NCBI RefSeq assembly: GCF_004959765.1
Contig: NZ_SJZD01000003.1
Coordinates: forward strand, 62,001 to 126,000
Direction: 5' to 3'
Length of the DNA: 64,000 nt
DNA from: Flavobacterium sp. H122
GTDB taxonomy: Bacteria; Bacteroidota; Bacteroidia; Flavobacteriales; Flavobacteriaceae
Shown here: piece by piece, positions 8,274 to 17,252 of the stretch
Position numbering within the stretch: position 1 is the first letter of the stretch
How the letters are laid out: each line of letters opens with the position of its first letter
The notes under the pieces: generated by a model
Seen by the model: the letters and a program-made list of their open reading frames with translations, nothing else
The model's database searches: none
Told to the model about the DNA's origin: nothing
Position numbers and translations under genes: made by a program

Positions 8274-10115
8274 TTATAAATTACTATCTCCTCTTAATTT
8301 GCGGTACTGTAACTGCGCCTCTACAAAGTAAATACTATCCTGATGATTGAACAATATTTTTTCGTAGAAAGCTTTTGCTTTTTCAGTATCCGGAATATGT
8401 TTTCTGTAAATTTCAGCAGAGAAAAATAAAGCTTCGTCTATATAAATTTCTTCAGCATGTTTGTCTATGATTTGCTGATACATTGCCAATGCTTCCTGAT
8501 ACTGTTGCTGTTTTTCGTGTAATTCCCCCATTTTTAAGAGAACGTCGTCTTCAATGCTTTCTCCTTTGTGCTGTTCCAGAATAAGTTTAAAAGCAGCGAG
8601 AGCATCATTGTTTTTGCTTTGAAAGGCCAAATAATCAGCTTTGGCAAATTTTTTCAACGCAACCTGGGTTGAATCTTCTACAGTATTGTCGGAAATTAAT
8701 AAAAACAATTCCATTGCATCATTGGCGATTAACTGTGAAGTGGAAGATTTTAATACTTCAAACTGTTTTTTGGCCCATTCAAAATCACCTTTATAATAGC
8801 TTGCTTTTGCCATTTTTAAATTGGCTTCATGGGCTACCTCGTCATTTTCCAGCTCACTTTCAACCTGTGCATAATAAATGATAGCCTGATTGAATTTTTC
8901 ATCCAATAGAAGAATATCGGCAAGTTCTAATTTTACTTCGGCTCTTGCATAGACATTTAAGGAGAGTTCCAATGTTTTGTTCAGCAGGCTTTTAGCTGAT
9001 TCAAACTGGTTAAGGTAAAAGGCGTCAAAGTGAGCTTTTAACACTTGAAGTTTTACAGTGTTTGAACCGTATCCATAGTCAGCAAACAATTTGTTGAAAC
9101 GCTCTGTTATGGATGGATAGTTTTCTTTTTTGGCATTATTGATGTCAATCTGCAGTAATCCATAATTCATGTCCAGAATAACATCGGCATCTGTTGCATA
9201 TTCTAATATGAATGATAAAATTTCTTTTTCAGTTTCTGTCTCTTTTTCCTGAGAGGCCAATCGGGCTAAATTAAAAAGACGGCTGAAATTTTCAGGATTA
9301 CGTCTGTAAATAGCTTTTTCCTGTATGAATGCTTTGTTGTATTCTTTTTGGCTGATGAAAAACCAACTCATAAATTCATTCCAAAAAATATCCTGTGTTT
9401 TTTGTGTCTTCAGTAATAATGCTTTTCGGAGTGTGTCCGCAAAAATTTTAGAATGATCCTCTGCTAAAAACCGATTGAGCTGATTTTGAACCAGAATTAA
9501 ATTGCCTGGATATTTGTTGGCGTAATCCAGTAAAGAATCAATCATGAAATCTATATTTCCTAATTGTCCCTGTAACAAGGCAATTTGGTAATCAAAATTG
9601 GTTTCAGGATTTAATTTCTGCCCAAGAGTATAAGCTTCTATAGCTTGTGACAATAATACTTTTTGTTCAAAATCACGGGCAACCAGATATACATTATTGG
9701 CATTTTCATTGATTTTGTCAATAGCAAGTTTGTAATACTTATCGGCTTTATCCTGTTGCTTTTGAAGCTGGAAATTATATCCTAATTCAACATATAAATT
9801 AGGGTATTTTGTTCTGTTGAGTTTTGCCTGAATTGTCTCCTCAGCTTTGTCGAATTGTTTGAGTTGTTGATAGCACGCAATCAGCTTTTGAAAAAATTGA
9901 TAATTGCTGGCTTGTTTTTTGACCAATTCTTCATACATCACGACAGCTTTGTCAAATTCCCCACGGTCAAAATAATTTTGTGCCAAATACTCATTTGCGT
10001 TGTTGCCTTGAGGCAAATGGGCTTGCGGATTACTACCCGTTGGAGGTGTGACCGTATATTCCTGACCCGAAGCAGTAACAGAAATAAAGAAAAGTATCTG
10101 GCAGATTTTCTTCAT
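8274..10115 (-). CDS. Secreted tetratricopeptide-repeat protein
   Basis: The 613-residue protein starts with a signal peptide (MKKICQILFFISVTASGQ). It is otherwise almost entirely helical repeats. TPR units with the Y/F-x-G-D/E-F-x-K-A pattern are visible near the N-terminus (AQNYFDRGEFDKAVVMYEEL), in the middle and at the C-terminus (MGELHEKQQQYQEALAMYQQI). No enzyme domain is seen. It is probably a periplasmic or outer-membrane scaffold. It follows serS in the same direction but is separated from it by a strong terminator-like hairpin, so it likely has its own promoter. Confidence 0.8.
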   Translation of the reverse strand: MKKICQILFFISVTASGQEYTVTPPTGSNPQAHLPQGNNANEYLAQNYFDRGEFDKAVVMYEELVKKQASNYQFFQKLIACYQQLKQFDKAEETIQAKLNRTKYPNLYVELGYNFQLQKQQDKADKYYKLAIDKINENANNVYLVARDFEQKVLLSQAIEAYTLGQKLNPETNFDYQIALLQGQLGNIDFMIDSLLDYANKYPGNLILVQNQLNRFLAEDHSKIFADTLRKALLLKTQKTQDIFWNEFMSWFFISQKEYNKAFIQEKAIYRRNPENFSRLFNLARLASQEKETETEKEILSFILEYATDADVILDMNYGLLQIDINNAKKENYPSITERFNKLFADYGYGSNTVKLQVLKAHFDAFYLNQFESAKSLLNKTLELSLNVYARAEVKLELADILLLDEKFNQAIIYYAQVESELENDEVAHEANLKMAKASYYKGDFEWAKKQFEVLKSSTSQLIANDAMELFLLISDNTVEDSTQVALKKFAKADYLAFQSKNNDALAAFKLILEQHKGESIEDDVLLKMGELHEKQQQYQEALAMYQQIIDKHAEEIYIDEALFFSAEIYRKHIPDTEKAKAFYEKILFNHQDSIYFVEAQLQYRKLRGDSNL

Positions 10116-10131
10116 TTTTAATATAAAAAAT

Positions 10132-10174
10132 AATGTACTAAGGTAGCAATAATTCTGCCACTTTAGTACATTTT
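10132..10174 (-). terminator. Intrinsic terminator downstream of serS
   Basis: A near-perfect 17-bp inverted repeat (10132-10148 against 10158-10174, arms beginning AATGTACTAA) is followed, in the minus direction, by an ATTTTTTATAT stretch. It lies 18 bases beyond the serS stop and separates serS from the TPR gene. Confidence 0.75.
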
Positions 10175-10191
10175 AGGTTTTTGTTAAATAA

Positions 10192-11463
10192 CTAATTTAT
10201 AATATCAAACCCTGTGTATTTTCGTAATACTTCTGGAATTACGATTCCTTCCGGCGTTTGGTAATTTTCTAGAATGCCAGCTAAAACACGGGGCAAGGCT
10301 AATGAACTTCCGTTTAATGTATGGGCTAATTGTGTTTTACCATCTTTTCCTTTAAAGCGTAGTTTCAAACGATTTGCCTGAAATGTTTCGAAGTTGGAAA
10401 CCGATGAAATTTCCAACCATCTATCCTGTGCTGTTGAAAATACTTCGAAATCATAAGTCAAAGCCGAAGCAAAGCCCATATCGCCACCGCATAAACGCAA
10501 AACACGGAAAGGCAATTTCAATTCACGCATAATCTCTTTTATGTGTTCAACCATCCCATTTAATGCTTCATGAGAATTATCAGGATGTTCAATACGAACA
10601 ATTTCAACTTTATCGAACTGGTGTAAACGGTTTAGACCACGAACATGTGCGCCCCAAGAACCAGCCTCACGACGGAAACATGGTGTGTAACCTGTAACAG
10701 TAACCGGCAATTCATTTTCCTGTAAAATCACATCTCTGTAAATATTCGTTACCGGAACTTCAGCAGTAGGAATTAAATACAAATCGTCTTTTGCATCGTG
10801 GTACATTTGTCCTTCCTTGTCTGGCAATTGTCCTGTTCCATAAGCAGAAGCTTCGTTTACTAAATGAGGTACTTGGACTTCCTGATAGCCCGCATCGGTA
10901 TTTTTATCTAAAAAGTACGAAATTAGTGCACGTTGTAATTTGGCTCCTTTACCTTTATAGACCGGAAAACCTGGTGCAGTAATTTTAGTCCCCAATTCGA
11001 AATCGATGATATCGTATTTCTTGATTAAATCCCAATGTGGTAAAGCGCCTTCGTGCAATACCGGAATTTCACCTTCTTCAAATACATTAATATTATCATC
11101 AGCATCTTTCCCTTGTGGCACTATATCAGCAGGCGTATTTGGTAATTTGTATAGCTCTAAAATTAATTCTTCGGCTGTAACGTTTACACTTTCTGTAAGC
11201 TCTTTTCCTTTTTCGCGAAGTTGTGTGGTTTTTTCTTTTAAGATTTCCGCTTTGGCTTTTTCACCAGCTTTCATCATCGCCCCAATATCCTTGGACAGTT
11301 TATTAGATTCGGCTAAAATGTTATCTAATTCGACTTGTGTTGCACGACGTTTTTCGTCTAATGCAATTACAGAATCAACAATTGCTGTAGCATCAAAATT
11401 TCTTTTGGCTAAAGCTTTGATCACTTCTTCCCTTTTTTCTCTAATAACTGCTATTTGTAACAT
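10192..11463 (-). CDS. serS: Seryl-tRNA synthetase
   Basis: With the ATG at 11463 the protein has 423 residues, the normal length. An upstream alternative in the same frame adds residues with no family support. An N-terminal coiled-coil arm covers about 30-105 and binds tRNA-Ser. The class II catalytic core follows, with motif 2 near CFRREAGSWGAHVRGLNRLHQF and motif 3 near HTLNGSSLALPRVLAGILENYQ. It charges tRNA-Ser (and tRNA-Sec where present) with serine in the cytoplasm. The gene stands alone between a TAAATTTG promoter-like element and a terminator. Confidence 0.95.
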   Translation of the reverse strand: MLQIAVIREKREEVIKALAKRNFDATAIVDSVIALDEKRRATQVELDNILAESNKLSKDIGAMMKAGEKAKAEILKEKTTQLREKGKELTESVNVTAEELILELYKLPNTPADIVPQGKDADDNINVFEEGEIPVLHEGALPHWDLIKKYDIIDFELGTKITAPGFPVYKGKGAKLQRALISYFLDKNTDAGYQEVQVPHLVNEASAYGTGQLPDKEGQMYHDAKDDLYLIPTAEVPVTNIYRDVILQENELPVTVTGYTPCFRREAGSWGAHVRGLNRLHQFDKVEIVRIEHPDNSHEALNGMVEHIKEIMRELKLPFRVLRLCGGDMGFASALTYDFEVFSTAQDRWLEISSVSNFETFQANRLKLRFKGKDGKTQLAHTLNGSSLALPRVLAGILENYQTPEGIVIPEVLRKYTGFDIIN

Positions 11464-11484
11464 GACTAAAAATTTATAAGAACG

Positions 11485-11492
11485 CAAATTTA
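11485..11492 (-). promoter_or_regulatory. Candidate serS -7 element (TAAATTTG)
   Basis: On the minus strand TAAATTTG matches TAnnTTTG, 21 bases before the serS ATG. No TTG lies at the best -33 distance, so the call rests on the -7 match and its position. Confidence 0.35.
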
Positions 11493-11528
11493 ACAATTAG
11501 TCAATGTAATGCAGCGTAAATGCAAAAT

Positions 11529-11987
11529 TTATTTAAGATTTTGAAGAATTGTGAATAACTCTTTAGCAGATGTAAAAGAGTGTTTTTGAAAAAGTATGGA
11601 ATAATCTTTGTCTAAAATCGTAATTGTGGGGTACACAACCTCATTTTTTATAGTGGCTAATTCTGAAGCTAATTCATGTATACCAATGTTTTGTCCTGTG
11701 GGTTTGAATTTAAATGTATGATTCAAAAAAGTGATATCTGACTTTTCTTCAGCATCAAACGAAACAAAATAAAATTGTTCGTTTAAAATCCGAATAAGTT
11801 CATGGTTTTTAAAAGTATTGTTTTCCATCATTTTACAGTACTTGCACCATGAGGTATGAATAAATACAATAGTAGGTTTTGGATCAGTTTTATTTAAATT
11901 TTCAACTTCGGAAAAAGAATGTGTTTTTATTTGCCCATAAAGTATCTGGGCAAATAAGTATAACACTATGAAGAAGATTTTTTTCAT
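11529..11987 (-). CDS. Periplasmic thioredoxin-like protein
   Basis: The 152-residue protein begins with a signal peptide (MKKIFFIVLYLFAQILYGQ). It has a thioredoxin fold with the active-site pair in HTSWCKYCKMM and the cis-proline region VVYPTITILD. It probably acts on disulfides, or as a reductase, in the periplasm. Its ATG shares one base with the stop codon of the upstream TonB receptor gene, so the two are cotranslated. The receptor carries a conserved-looking CxxC in its plug, and a redox relationship between the two proteins is a reasonable inference. Confidence 0.8.
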   Translation of the reverse strand: MKKIFFIVLYLFAQILYGQIKTHSFSEVENLNKTDPKPTIVFIHTSWCKYCKMMENNTFKNHELIRILNEQFYFVSFDAEEKSDITFLNHTFKFKPTGQNIGIHELASELATIKNEVVYPTITILDKDYSILFQKHSFTSAKELFTILQNLK

Positions 11988-14209
11988 TATTTTAAAGTAT
12001 ATCTTACTCCTATAAAACTTCTGATGCCTTGGTTAGGACCATAAACATATCCTGGATCGAAGCTTAATTCTCCAGACTGCACATCTTCGTCGAATGGATC
12101 ATCCGCCCCTGCAATAATAAATGGATTCCCTTTGTTAGGTGTCCAATTCAATAAATTTTTGATTCCAAAATATACTTCGCAGTTTTTTAGTTTATTAAAA
12201 GTAAATTGAATGTTTTGAATACTCCATATAGGTGAATATTTTTTTCTTGGGTCGTTTTGTCCTAAATGAGGCAAGCGCATAGGGCCGTATATGTTTCCTG
12301 TATAATCAATTTCAAATGGGAAATTAGGGAATTTATAGGAAACAGACCAGGTTCCGGTAAATCTTTCAGTTAGTATTTGACGGGTTTTTACTCCTTTTTC
12401 GGTTTTGTTTACATCCATGTAAGTAGCGCCAAGAATGAATTTTAGACCATTGTTGAAAACCATATCTATGTTAGTGCTTATTCCTTGCGTAACAGCAAAT
12501 CCATCAAGATTTTTATAAATTATTTGGTCAGGATTGGTATCATAATCAGGAATAATTGAATTGGTAAAATAAGTGTACCAGGCACTGGACTCCCAACTAA
12601 TGAAACTTCCGTTTTCAAAATAAAATTTCTTTAAAAAATTGATATTGACATTATAGGAACGCTCTGGTTCTAAGTCTTCCTGAACAATTACATCGCGTGA
12701 TCCTGTAAGCGCGGCATGTTCTTCGGTAAATAAATTTACAATTCTAAATCCAGTTCCAGTATTGAATCTGAAAATGCTGTTCTCATTTACTTTCCACTTG
12801 TAAGCCAGGCGAGGTGTGAAAATATTACCATGATTTTTATTGTAATCATATCGTGCTCCTAACAAGAGATTGTGTTTTTCTGACAGATGTATTTCATCCT
12901 GTGCAAATAAACTAGGAATCCAATTTTCGTCTTTTTGTACAGTTGCTGTAGTGTTATCATCATATAGTTGATAGCGTATGGCTGTTCCAAGAAGGAAATC
13001 ATGATTTTTTAGTTTTTTGTCCCATGTCAATTGTCCGAAACCTATTTTCTGCTTTGCTAAATATGGAATGTTGCCATAAACTGAATTCTGATCATGGTCT
13101 GTATATGAAAAAGAGAAAAGCATTTTTTCCTTTACTGGTAATTCATAAGCTCCCAAAATCTCATAGCGGCTTGTATAAATACTTTCCCCGTAGACTTCAC
13201 TTCCGCCTCGGTATTTTTTACGCCACTGCATTTCGCCTCCCCAACGGTCTTCGTAAAAATAACGCCCGGCTAATGAAAACAGTTTTTTACTCGTTCTGTT
13301 GAAATTCCATTTTTGAAATACTGAAATCCGGTCTTGTAGGGTTACATCAGTGAAATTATCATCATTGTTATCAATTGGATTGGAATAATTGAAATAATTT
13401 ACTCCGGTTAGTACAGATGCTGTATTTCCAAGATTTACTTTTGCACCCAAGTCTAAATTTGCTTCTCCCCAGCCTGTTGAAAATCCATCGACAGAAAAAG
13501 CAGGGGCATTTTTAGGATTTTTGGTGATGATATTGATTAGTCCGCCCACGGCTTCGCTGCCATATAACGATGAAGCCGGGCCTTTAACCACTTCAATTCT
13601 TTCCAATAAAGAATTTGGTATTCCTGAAAGTCCGTAAACAGTTGAAAGTCCGCTTACAATTGGCATTCCATCAATCAACACCAGTGTGTAAGGTCCTTCC
13701 AACCCATTAATGTGAATATCACCGGTATTGCAAACATTACAATTTAACTGAGGACGTACTCCGTTTACATTTTGCAAAGCTTCAAAAATGTTGGCTGTTG
13801 GGTTTTTTTTGAAAAAGGTCGGTTTAAAAACTTCAACCGGCACCGCACTCTCCAGACGACTGACAGGCTTTAAGGTACCTGTGATGACAACTTCGTCTAA
13901 TTCGTTCTTTTTTTGTTTTTCAGGAATTAACTCGAAATTCAATACAATTTTAGTAGTGTCTTTAACTAAAAACTTTTTTTTCTGAGTTTGAAAACCTTCA
14001 AATGCAACTGTTATTTCATGAGAACCGTTAGTTACATTGTCAAATAGATAATTTCCGTCACTATCAGTCTTCGTTTTGAAAGATTTATTTAAGGTTACTT
14101 CAACATTATCAAAAGTAATTTTATCAGATGAAATAGTTCCCTGAATTTTAGTCTGTGCGTTTATACAGCCACAGATGATTATTGCTGCAAGGCAGATTAG
14201 ATTTCTCAC
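11987..14209 (-). CDS. TonB-dependent outer-membrane receptor of the metal island
   Basis: From the GTG at 14209 the product has 740 residues. A signal peptide ends near CINAQ. A carboxypeptidase-regulatory-like beta-sandwich domain (about 20-105) precedes the plug with LIDGMPIVSG and ERIEVVKGPASSLYGSEAVGG, and a 22-strand barrel follows. The plug has a CNVC cysteine pair. The open frame extends to a TTG at 14248, but that codon lies inside the -7 element of the best promoter, so GTG is preferred. There is no ATG. It is divergent from the DtxR-type regulator and mntH, so manganese or iron (or a chelate) is the likely substrate, by inference. Confidence 0.8.
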   Translation of the reverse strand: MRNLICLAAIIICGCINAQTKIQGTISSDKITFDNVEVTLNKSFKTKTDSDGNYLFDNVTNGSHEITVAFEGFQTQKKKFLVKDTTKIVLNFELIPEKQKKNELDEVVITGTLKPVSRLESAVPVEVFKPTFFKKNPTANIFEALQNVNGVRPQLNCNVCNTGDIHINGLEGPYTLVLIDGMPIVSGLSTVYGLSGIPNSLLERIEVVKGPASSLYGSEAVGGLINIITKNPKNAPAFSVDGFSTGWGEANLDLGAKVNLGNTASVLTGVNYFNYSNPIDNNDDNFTDVTLQDRISVFQKWNFNRTSKKLFSLAGRYFYEDRWGGEMQWRKKYRGGSEVYGESIYTSRYEILGAYELPVKEKMLFSFSYTDHDQNSVYGNIPYLAKQKIGFGQLTWDKKLKNHDFLLGTAIRYQLYDDNTTATVQKDENWIPSLFAQDEIHLSEKHNLLLGARYDYNKNHGNIFTPRLAYKWKVNENSIFRFNTGTGFRIVNLFTEEHAALTGSRDVIVQEDLEPERSYNVNINFLKKFYFENGSFISWESSAWYTYFTNSIIPDYDTNPDQIIYKNLDGFAVTQGISTNIDMVFNNGLKFILGATYMDVNKTEKGVKTRQILTERFTGTWSVSYKFPNFPFEIDYTGNIYGPMRLPHLGQNDPRKKYSPIWSIQNIQFTFNKLKNCEVYFGIKNLLNWTPNKGNPFIIAGADDPFDEDVQSGELSFDPGYVYGPNQGIRSFIGVRYTLK

Positions 14210-14237
14210 AATTGTGATTTTTATGTGTGTAAATAAA

Positions 14238-14276
14238 TTTTTAGACAAAACTAAAAAATAAATTACATACCTTCAA
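14238..14276 (-). promoter_or_regulatory. Promoter of the TonB receptor gene overlapped by a candidate metalloregulator operator
   Basis: On the minus strand a TTG (14274-14276) is followed after 20 bases by TAGTTTTG (14253-14246), a good Bacteroidota promoter. The -7 element sits inside a perfect 7-bp inverted repeat, TTTTTAG-N6-CTAAAAA (14238-14257). The arrangement fits repression by the DtxR/MntR protein encoded divergently. Assignment of the site to that protein is inference. Confidence 0.5.
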
Positions 14277-14286
14277 AAAATAATAG

Positions 14287-14294
14287 TACTTTTG
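14287..14294 (+). promoter_or_regulatory. Candidate -7 element (TACTTTTG) of the mntR-mntH operon
   Basis: TACTTTTG ends 16 bases before the ATG at 14311. It is flanked by a TCAAAA (14273-14278) / TTTTGA (14290-14295) inverted repeat that could also serve as an operator. No clear -33 TTG is present. Confidence 0.4.
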
Positions 14295-14310
14295 ACTTAA
14301 ATTTTTGAAA

Positions 14311-14964
14311 ATGACACAGTCAGAAGAAAATTATATAAAAGTAATTTATCATTTAAATGAGGCTTCACCCAAAGGAGTGAATACAAATGCGATTGCATTA
14401 ATGATGGAAACCAAAGCTTCCTCTGTCACTGATATGCTAAAAAAATTAGCAGATAAAGAATTGGTCGATTATCAAAAATACCAAGGTGTAACGTTAACTG
14501 AAAATGGGCAATTAGCCGCAAAGATGATTATTAGAAAGCATCGTTTGTGGGAAGTTTTCTTAGTGAAGAAGCTTGGTTTTGCCTGGGATGAGGTTCATGA
14601 AATTGCAGAAGAACTGGAACATATAAAATCGGAAAAGCTGATAGATAAATTGGATGCTTATTTAGAATTTCCCGGTTTTGATCCGCATGGTGACCCTATT
14701 CCAAATAGGAAAGGAGAGATGATTTTGACGCACAAACTGGTTTTAAGCGAGGCAGCATCGGATGAAAATTACATTTGCGTTGGAGTTAAAAATTCTTCGG
14801 CCGATTTTTTACAGTATTTGGACAAACAAAATATTTCTTTGGGATCAGTCATTAAAGTAATTGGTAAAGAAGCTTTTGACGGATCCTTACAGATAACAGT
14901 TGAGAATAAGGATTTGGTTATATCAAATAAAATAGCTGAAAATCTATTTATAAAAAAACAATAG
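14311..14964 (+). CDS. mntR: DtxR/MntR-family metal-dependent transcriptional regulator
   Basis: The 217-residue protein has the full DtxR layout. A winged helix (about 1-65, KASSVTDMLKKLADKELVDY) comes first. The dimerisation/metal domain (about 66-140) contains HRLWEVF, HEIAEELEHI and the family signature GFDPHGDPIP. A C-terminal FeoA/SH3-like domain covers about 145-217. It senses Mn2+ or Fe2+ and represses uptake genes when metal is replete. It is followed one base later by the mntH-type gene and is divergent from the TonB receptor, which points to manganese. An in-frame TTG lies two codons upstream; the ATG is preferred. Confidence 0.85.
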   Translation: MTQSEENYIKVIYHLNEASPKGVNTNAIALMMETKASSVTDMLKKLADKELVDYQKYQGVTLTENGQLAAKMIIRKHRLWEVFLVKKLGFAWDEVHEIAEELEHIKSEKLIDKLDAYLEFPGFDPHGDPIPNRKGEMILTHKLVLSEAASDENYICVGVKNSSADFLQYLDKQNISLGSVIKVIGKEAFDGSLQITVENKDLVISNKIAENLFIKKQ

Positions 14965-14965
14965 C

Positions 14966-16837
14966 ATGAGTAAATCGCTTGAAGAAGTACACGAAAGTGT
15001 ATCGACACAAAATAAGGGTTCGTGGTTTAAGAAAATATTTGCTTTTTTAGGCCCTGCCTATTTAATCAGCGTGGGCTATATGGATCCGGGGAACTGGGCA
15101 ACCGATTTGGCAGGAGGAAGTCAGTTTGGGTATAGCTTGTTATGGGTGCTTTTAATGAGTAATATTATGGCTTTGTTACTGCAAAGCTTGAGTGCCCGAC
15201 TGGGAATTGTAACCCAGCGTGATTTAGCCCAGGCATCGAGGGAAACCTATTCGCCATTTGTGAATATCCTTTTATATATTCTGGCTGAAATCGCTATTGC
15301 GGCCTGTGACCTTGCAGAAGTTTTAGGTATGGCAATCGGTTTGAATCTGTTATTCGGAATACCGTTACTGGAAGGTGTGGCGATTACGGTTTTAGATACA
15401 TTTCTATTGTTGTTTTTAATCAATAAGGGTATCCGGAAAATGGAAGCTTTCATTATAGCTTTGGTTGCGGTTATAGGTTTTTCATTTGTTTTTGAAATGA
15501 TATTTGCACAGCCTGATCTTGCTCAGGTAGTTTCGGGATTAATTCCTTCACTGCCTAATGAAACGGCGTTGTACATTGCAATCGGTATTATTGGAGCTAC
15601 GGTAATGCCCCATAATTTATATTTACATTCCTCATTGGTTCAAACCCGTAAATTTGACCGTAGTGAAAAAGGTATAAAACAGGCTTTGAAATATAATTTA
15701 ATAGACTCGACCATTGCATTAAACCTGGCCTTTTTCGTGAATGCCGCAATTTTAATTCTGGCGGCCGCCACTTTTTACAAAAACGGAATGTTTGATGTTG
15801 CCGAGATTCAGGATGCACACCAATTTTTAGCACCTATGTTGGGTACAAAATGGGCCTCTATATTGTTTGCGGTTGCTTTAATTGCAGCGGGACAAAGCTC
15901 TACTATAACAGGAACTTTGGCCGGACAGATTGTGATGGAAGGCTATTTGAATTTAAGAATCCAGCCTTGGGTACGCCGTATTATCACCCGATTAATTGCC
16001 ATAGTACCAGCAATGATTGTGATTTACATTTTTGGTGAAAAAGTAACCGGCAAAATGCTTATTTTTAGTCAGGTAGTGCTAAGTATGCAGTTGGGTTTTG
16101 CCATAATTCCTTTGATACATTTTGTGAGTGATAAAAATAAAATGAAAGGTTTTGCAATAGGCAAATGGACTCAAACAGCATCATGGATTATTGCATTGAT
16201 TATTGTAGGATTAAATGCTAAGCTTGTTTTTGGTGAATTACAAAGTTTGCTGGAAGCTTCTGAAAATCCTTTGGTTCTGTGGTTAACGGTTGTTCCGGTT
16301 GCTGTTGGTTTTGCAATTTTGCTGCTGTATATCATTATTAAACCGTTTGTTCAAAAATCGAGCAGAATACTGAACCATTCACCGCATAACATGAATATTC
16401 AGTTTACACAATCAGTTGGATCGAAGATGAAAAATATTGCTGTAGCAGTAGATTTCTCCGAGGCTGATGAAACAGCATTAAATCATGCTATCGATTTAGG
16501 AGGATTGGAAGCAAAATATACTTTGATACACGTGGTGGAAACCGTTGGAGCGATAGTATATGGTAAAAACATTGAGGATCAGGAAACTAGTATAGATGAA
16601 GAATTACTGCATAAATATAAGGAATTGCTGACTGAGAAAGGTTTTGTGGTAAACACTAAGTTAGGTTTTGGCAAACCTAATAAAGCAATTCCTAAAATCA
16701 TCAACCATGGCAATTTTGATATTTTAGTGATGGGAACCCATGGACATACAGGATTCAAAGACATCCTATTTGGAACAACAGTTGATGCACTCCGTCATAA
16801 AATTTCAATTCCGTTGTATATAGTAAAAAATGATTAA
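14966..16837 (+). CDS. mntH: Nramp-family Mn2+/Fe2+ transporter fused to a UspA domain
   Basis: A 623-residue protein. Residues about 20-455 are an Nramp transporter: MDPGN in helix 1 (D40-N43) and VMPHNLYLHS in helix 6 (M214, H216) supply the metal-binding residues. Residues 488-623 form a universal-stress-protein domain with the nucleotide-binding motif GTHGHTG (590-596) followed by GTTVDALRHK. Typical MntH proteins are about 410-450 residues and lack this tail. It imports divalent metal with protons at the inner membrane, and the Usp domain may regulate activity through ATP or cAMP (inference). It is cotranscribed with the metalloregulator. Confidence 0.88.
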   Translation: MSKSLEEVHESVSTQNKGSWFKKIFAFLGPAYLISVGYMDPGNWATDLAGGSQFGYSLLWVLLMSNIMALLLQSLSARLGIVTQRDLAQASRETYSPFVNILLYILAEIAIAACDLAEVLGMAIGLNLLFGIPLLEGVAITVLDTFLLLFLINKGIRKMEAFIIALVAVIGFSFVFEMIFAQPDLAQVVSGLIPSLPNETALYIAIGIIGATVMPHNLYLHSSLVQTRKFDRSEKGIKQALKYNLIDSTIALNLAFFVNAAILILAAATFYKNGMFDVAEIQDAHQFLAPMLGTKWASILFAVALIAAGQSSTITGTLAGQIVMEGYLNLRIQPWVRRIITRLIAIVPAMIVIYIFGEKVTGKMLIFSQVVLSMQLGFAIIPLIHFVSDKNKMKGFAIGKWTQTASWIIALIIVGLNAKLVFGELQSLLEASENPLVLWLTVVPVAVGFAILLLYIIIKPFVQKSSRILNHSPHNMNIQFTQSVGSKMKNIAVAVDFSEADETALNHAIDLGGLEAKYTLIHVVETVGAIVYGKNIEDQETSIDEELLHKYKELLTEKGFVVNTKLGFGKPNKAIPKIINHGNFDILVMGTHGHTGFKDILFGTTVDALRHKISIPLYIVKND

Positions 16838-16858
16838 CTTGTGTTGAAATAATTTTTT

Positions 16859-17252
16859 ATGAAGAAGTTAATCTTATTGTTTTCAGCATTAGTTTTTTTT
16901 TGTTAGCTGCTGTTCTCAAAAAGCAGTTACGAATATTGATCAAAAATTAGATGGGAAATCAGCTAAAGAAATTGTGTTAATCAAAATAATAAATGACTCC
17001 CGTTGTCCTGAAAACGTGCAATGCATCTGGGCAGGTGAAGTGCAGTTTGAAGTGGCTGTGTATGAAAATAGTAAAATCACTGAGCAGACACAATTAACGC
17101 TTACACCACAAAATCAGAGCGAAATAGTAGCTTGGTTTGCCAATCGGCTGCCTAAAACCGATAAGCCTTTGAAGACAGTGTGGGTATTGCCTTATCCCAA
17201 AGACGGGACTTCAGTTAATTTAAGTGATTACATGATTAAGTTAGGATATTAA
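16859..17252 (+). pseudogene. Lipoprotein gene frameshifted at a T9 run (degenerate, phase-variable or sequencing artefact)
   Basis: An ATG at 16859 opens a lipoprotein-like signal (MKKLILLFSALVFF). It hits TAG at 16904 just after a run of nine T (16893-16901). Removing one T joins the signal to VSCCSQKAVTNIDQ and the rest of the frame to 17252, giving a normal 130-residue lipoprotein with a Cys at the processing point. The mature part has DSRCPENVQCIWAGE, a motif I recall in small secreted proteins of unknown function. It lies 22 bases after mntH on the same strand, and its stop overlaps the convergent FeoB-associated gene by two bases. Confidence 0.7.

Noticed and set aside
11006..11479. 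A 157-codon open frame on the plus strand inside serS
   Set aside because: It is antisense to a strongly conserved gene, has low-complexity Ser/Leu composition and no recognisable motif, so it is a shadow frame.
11987..14248. TTG at 14248 as the start of the metal-island TonB receptor
   Set aside because: The codon lies inside the best -7 element, so the transcript should begin downstream of it. GTG at 14209 directly precedes the signal peptide.
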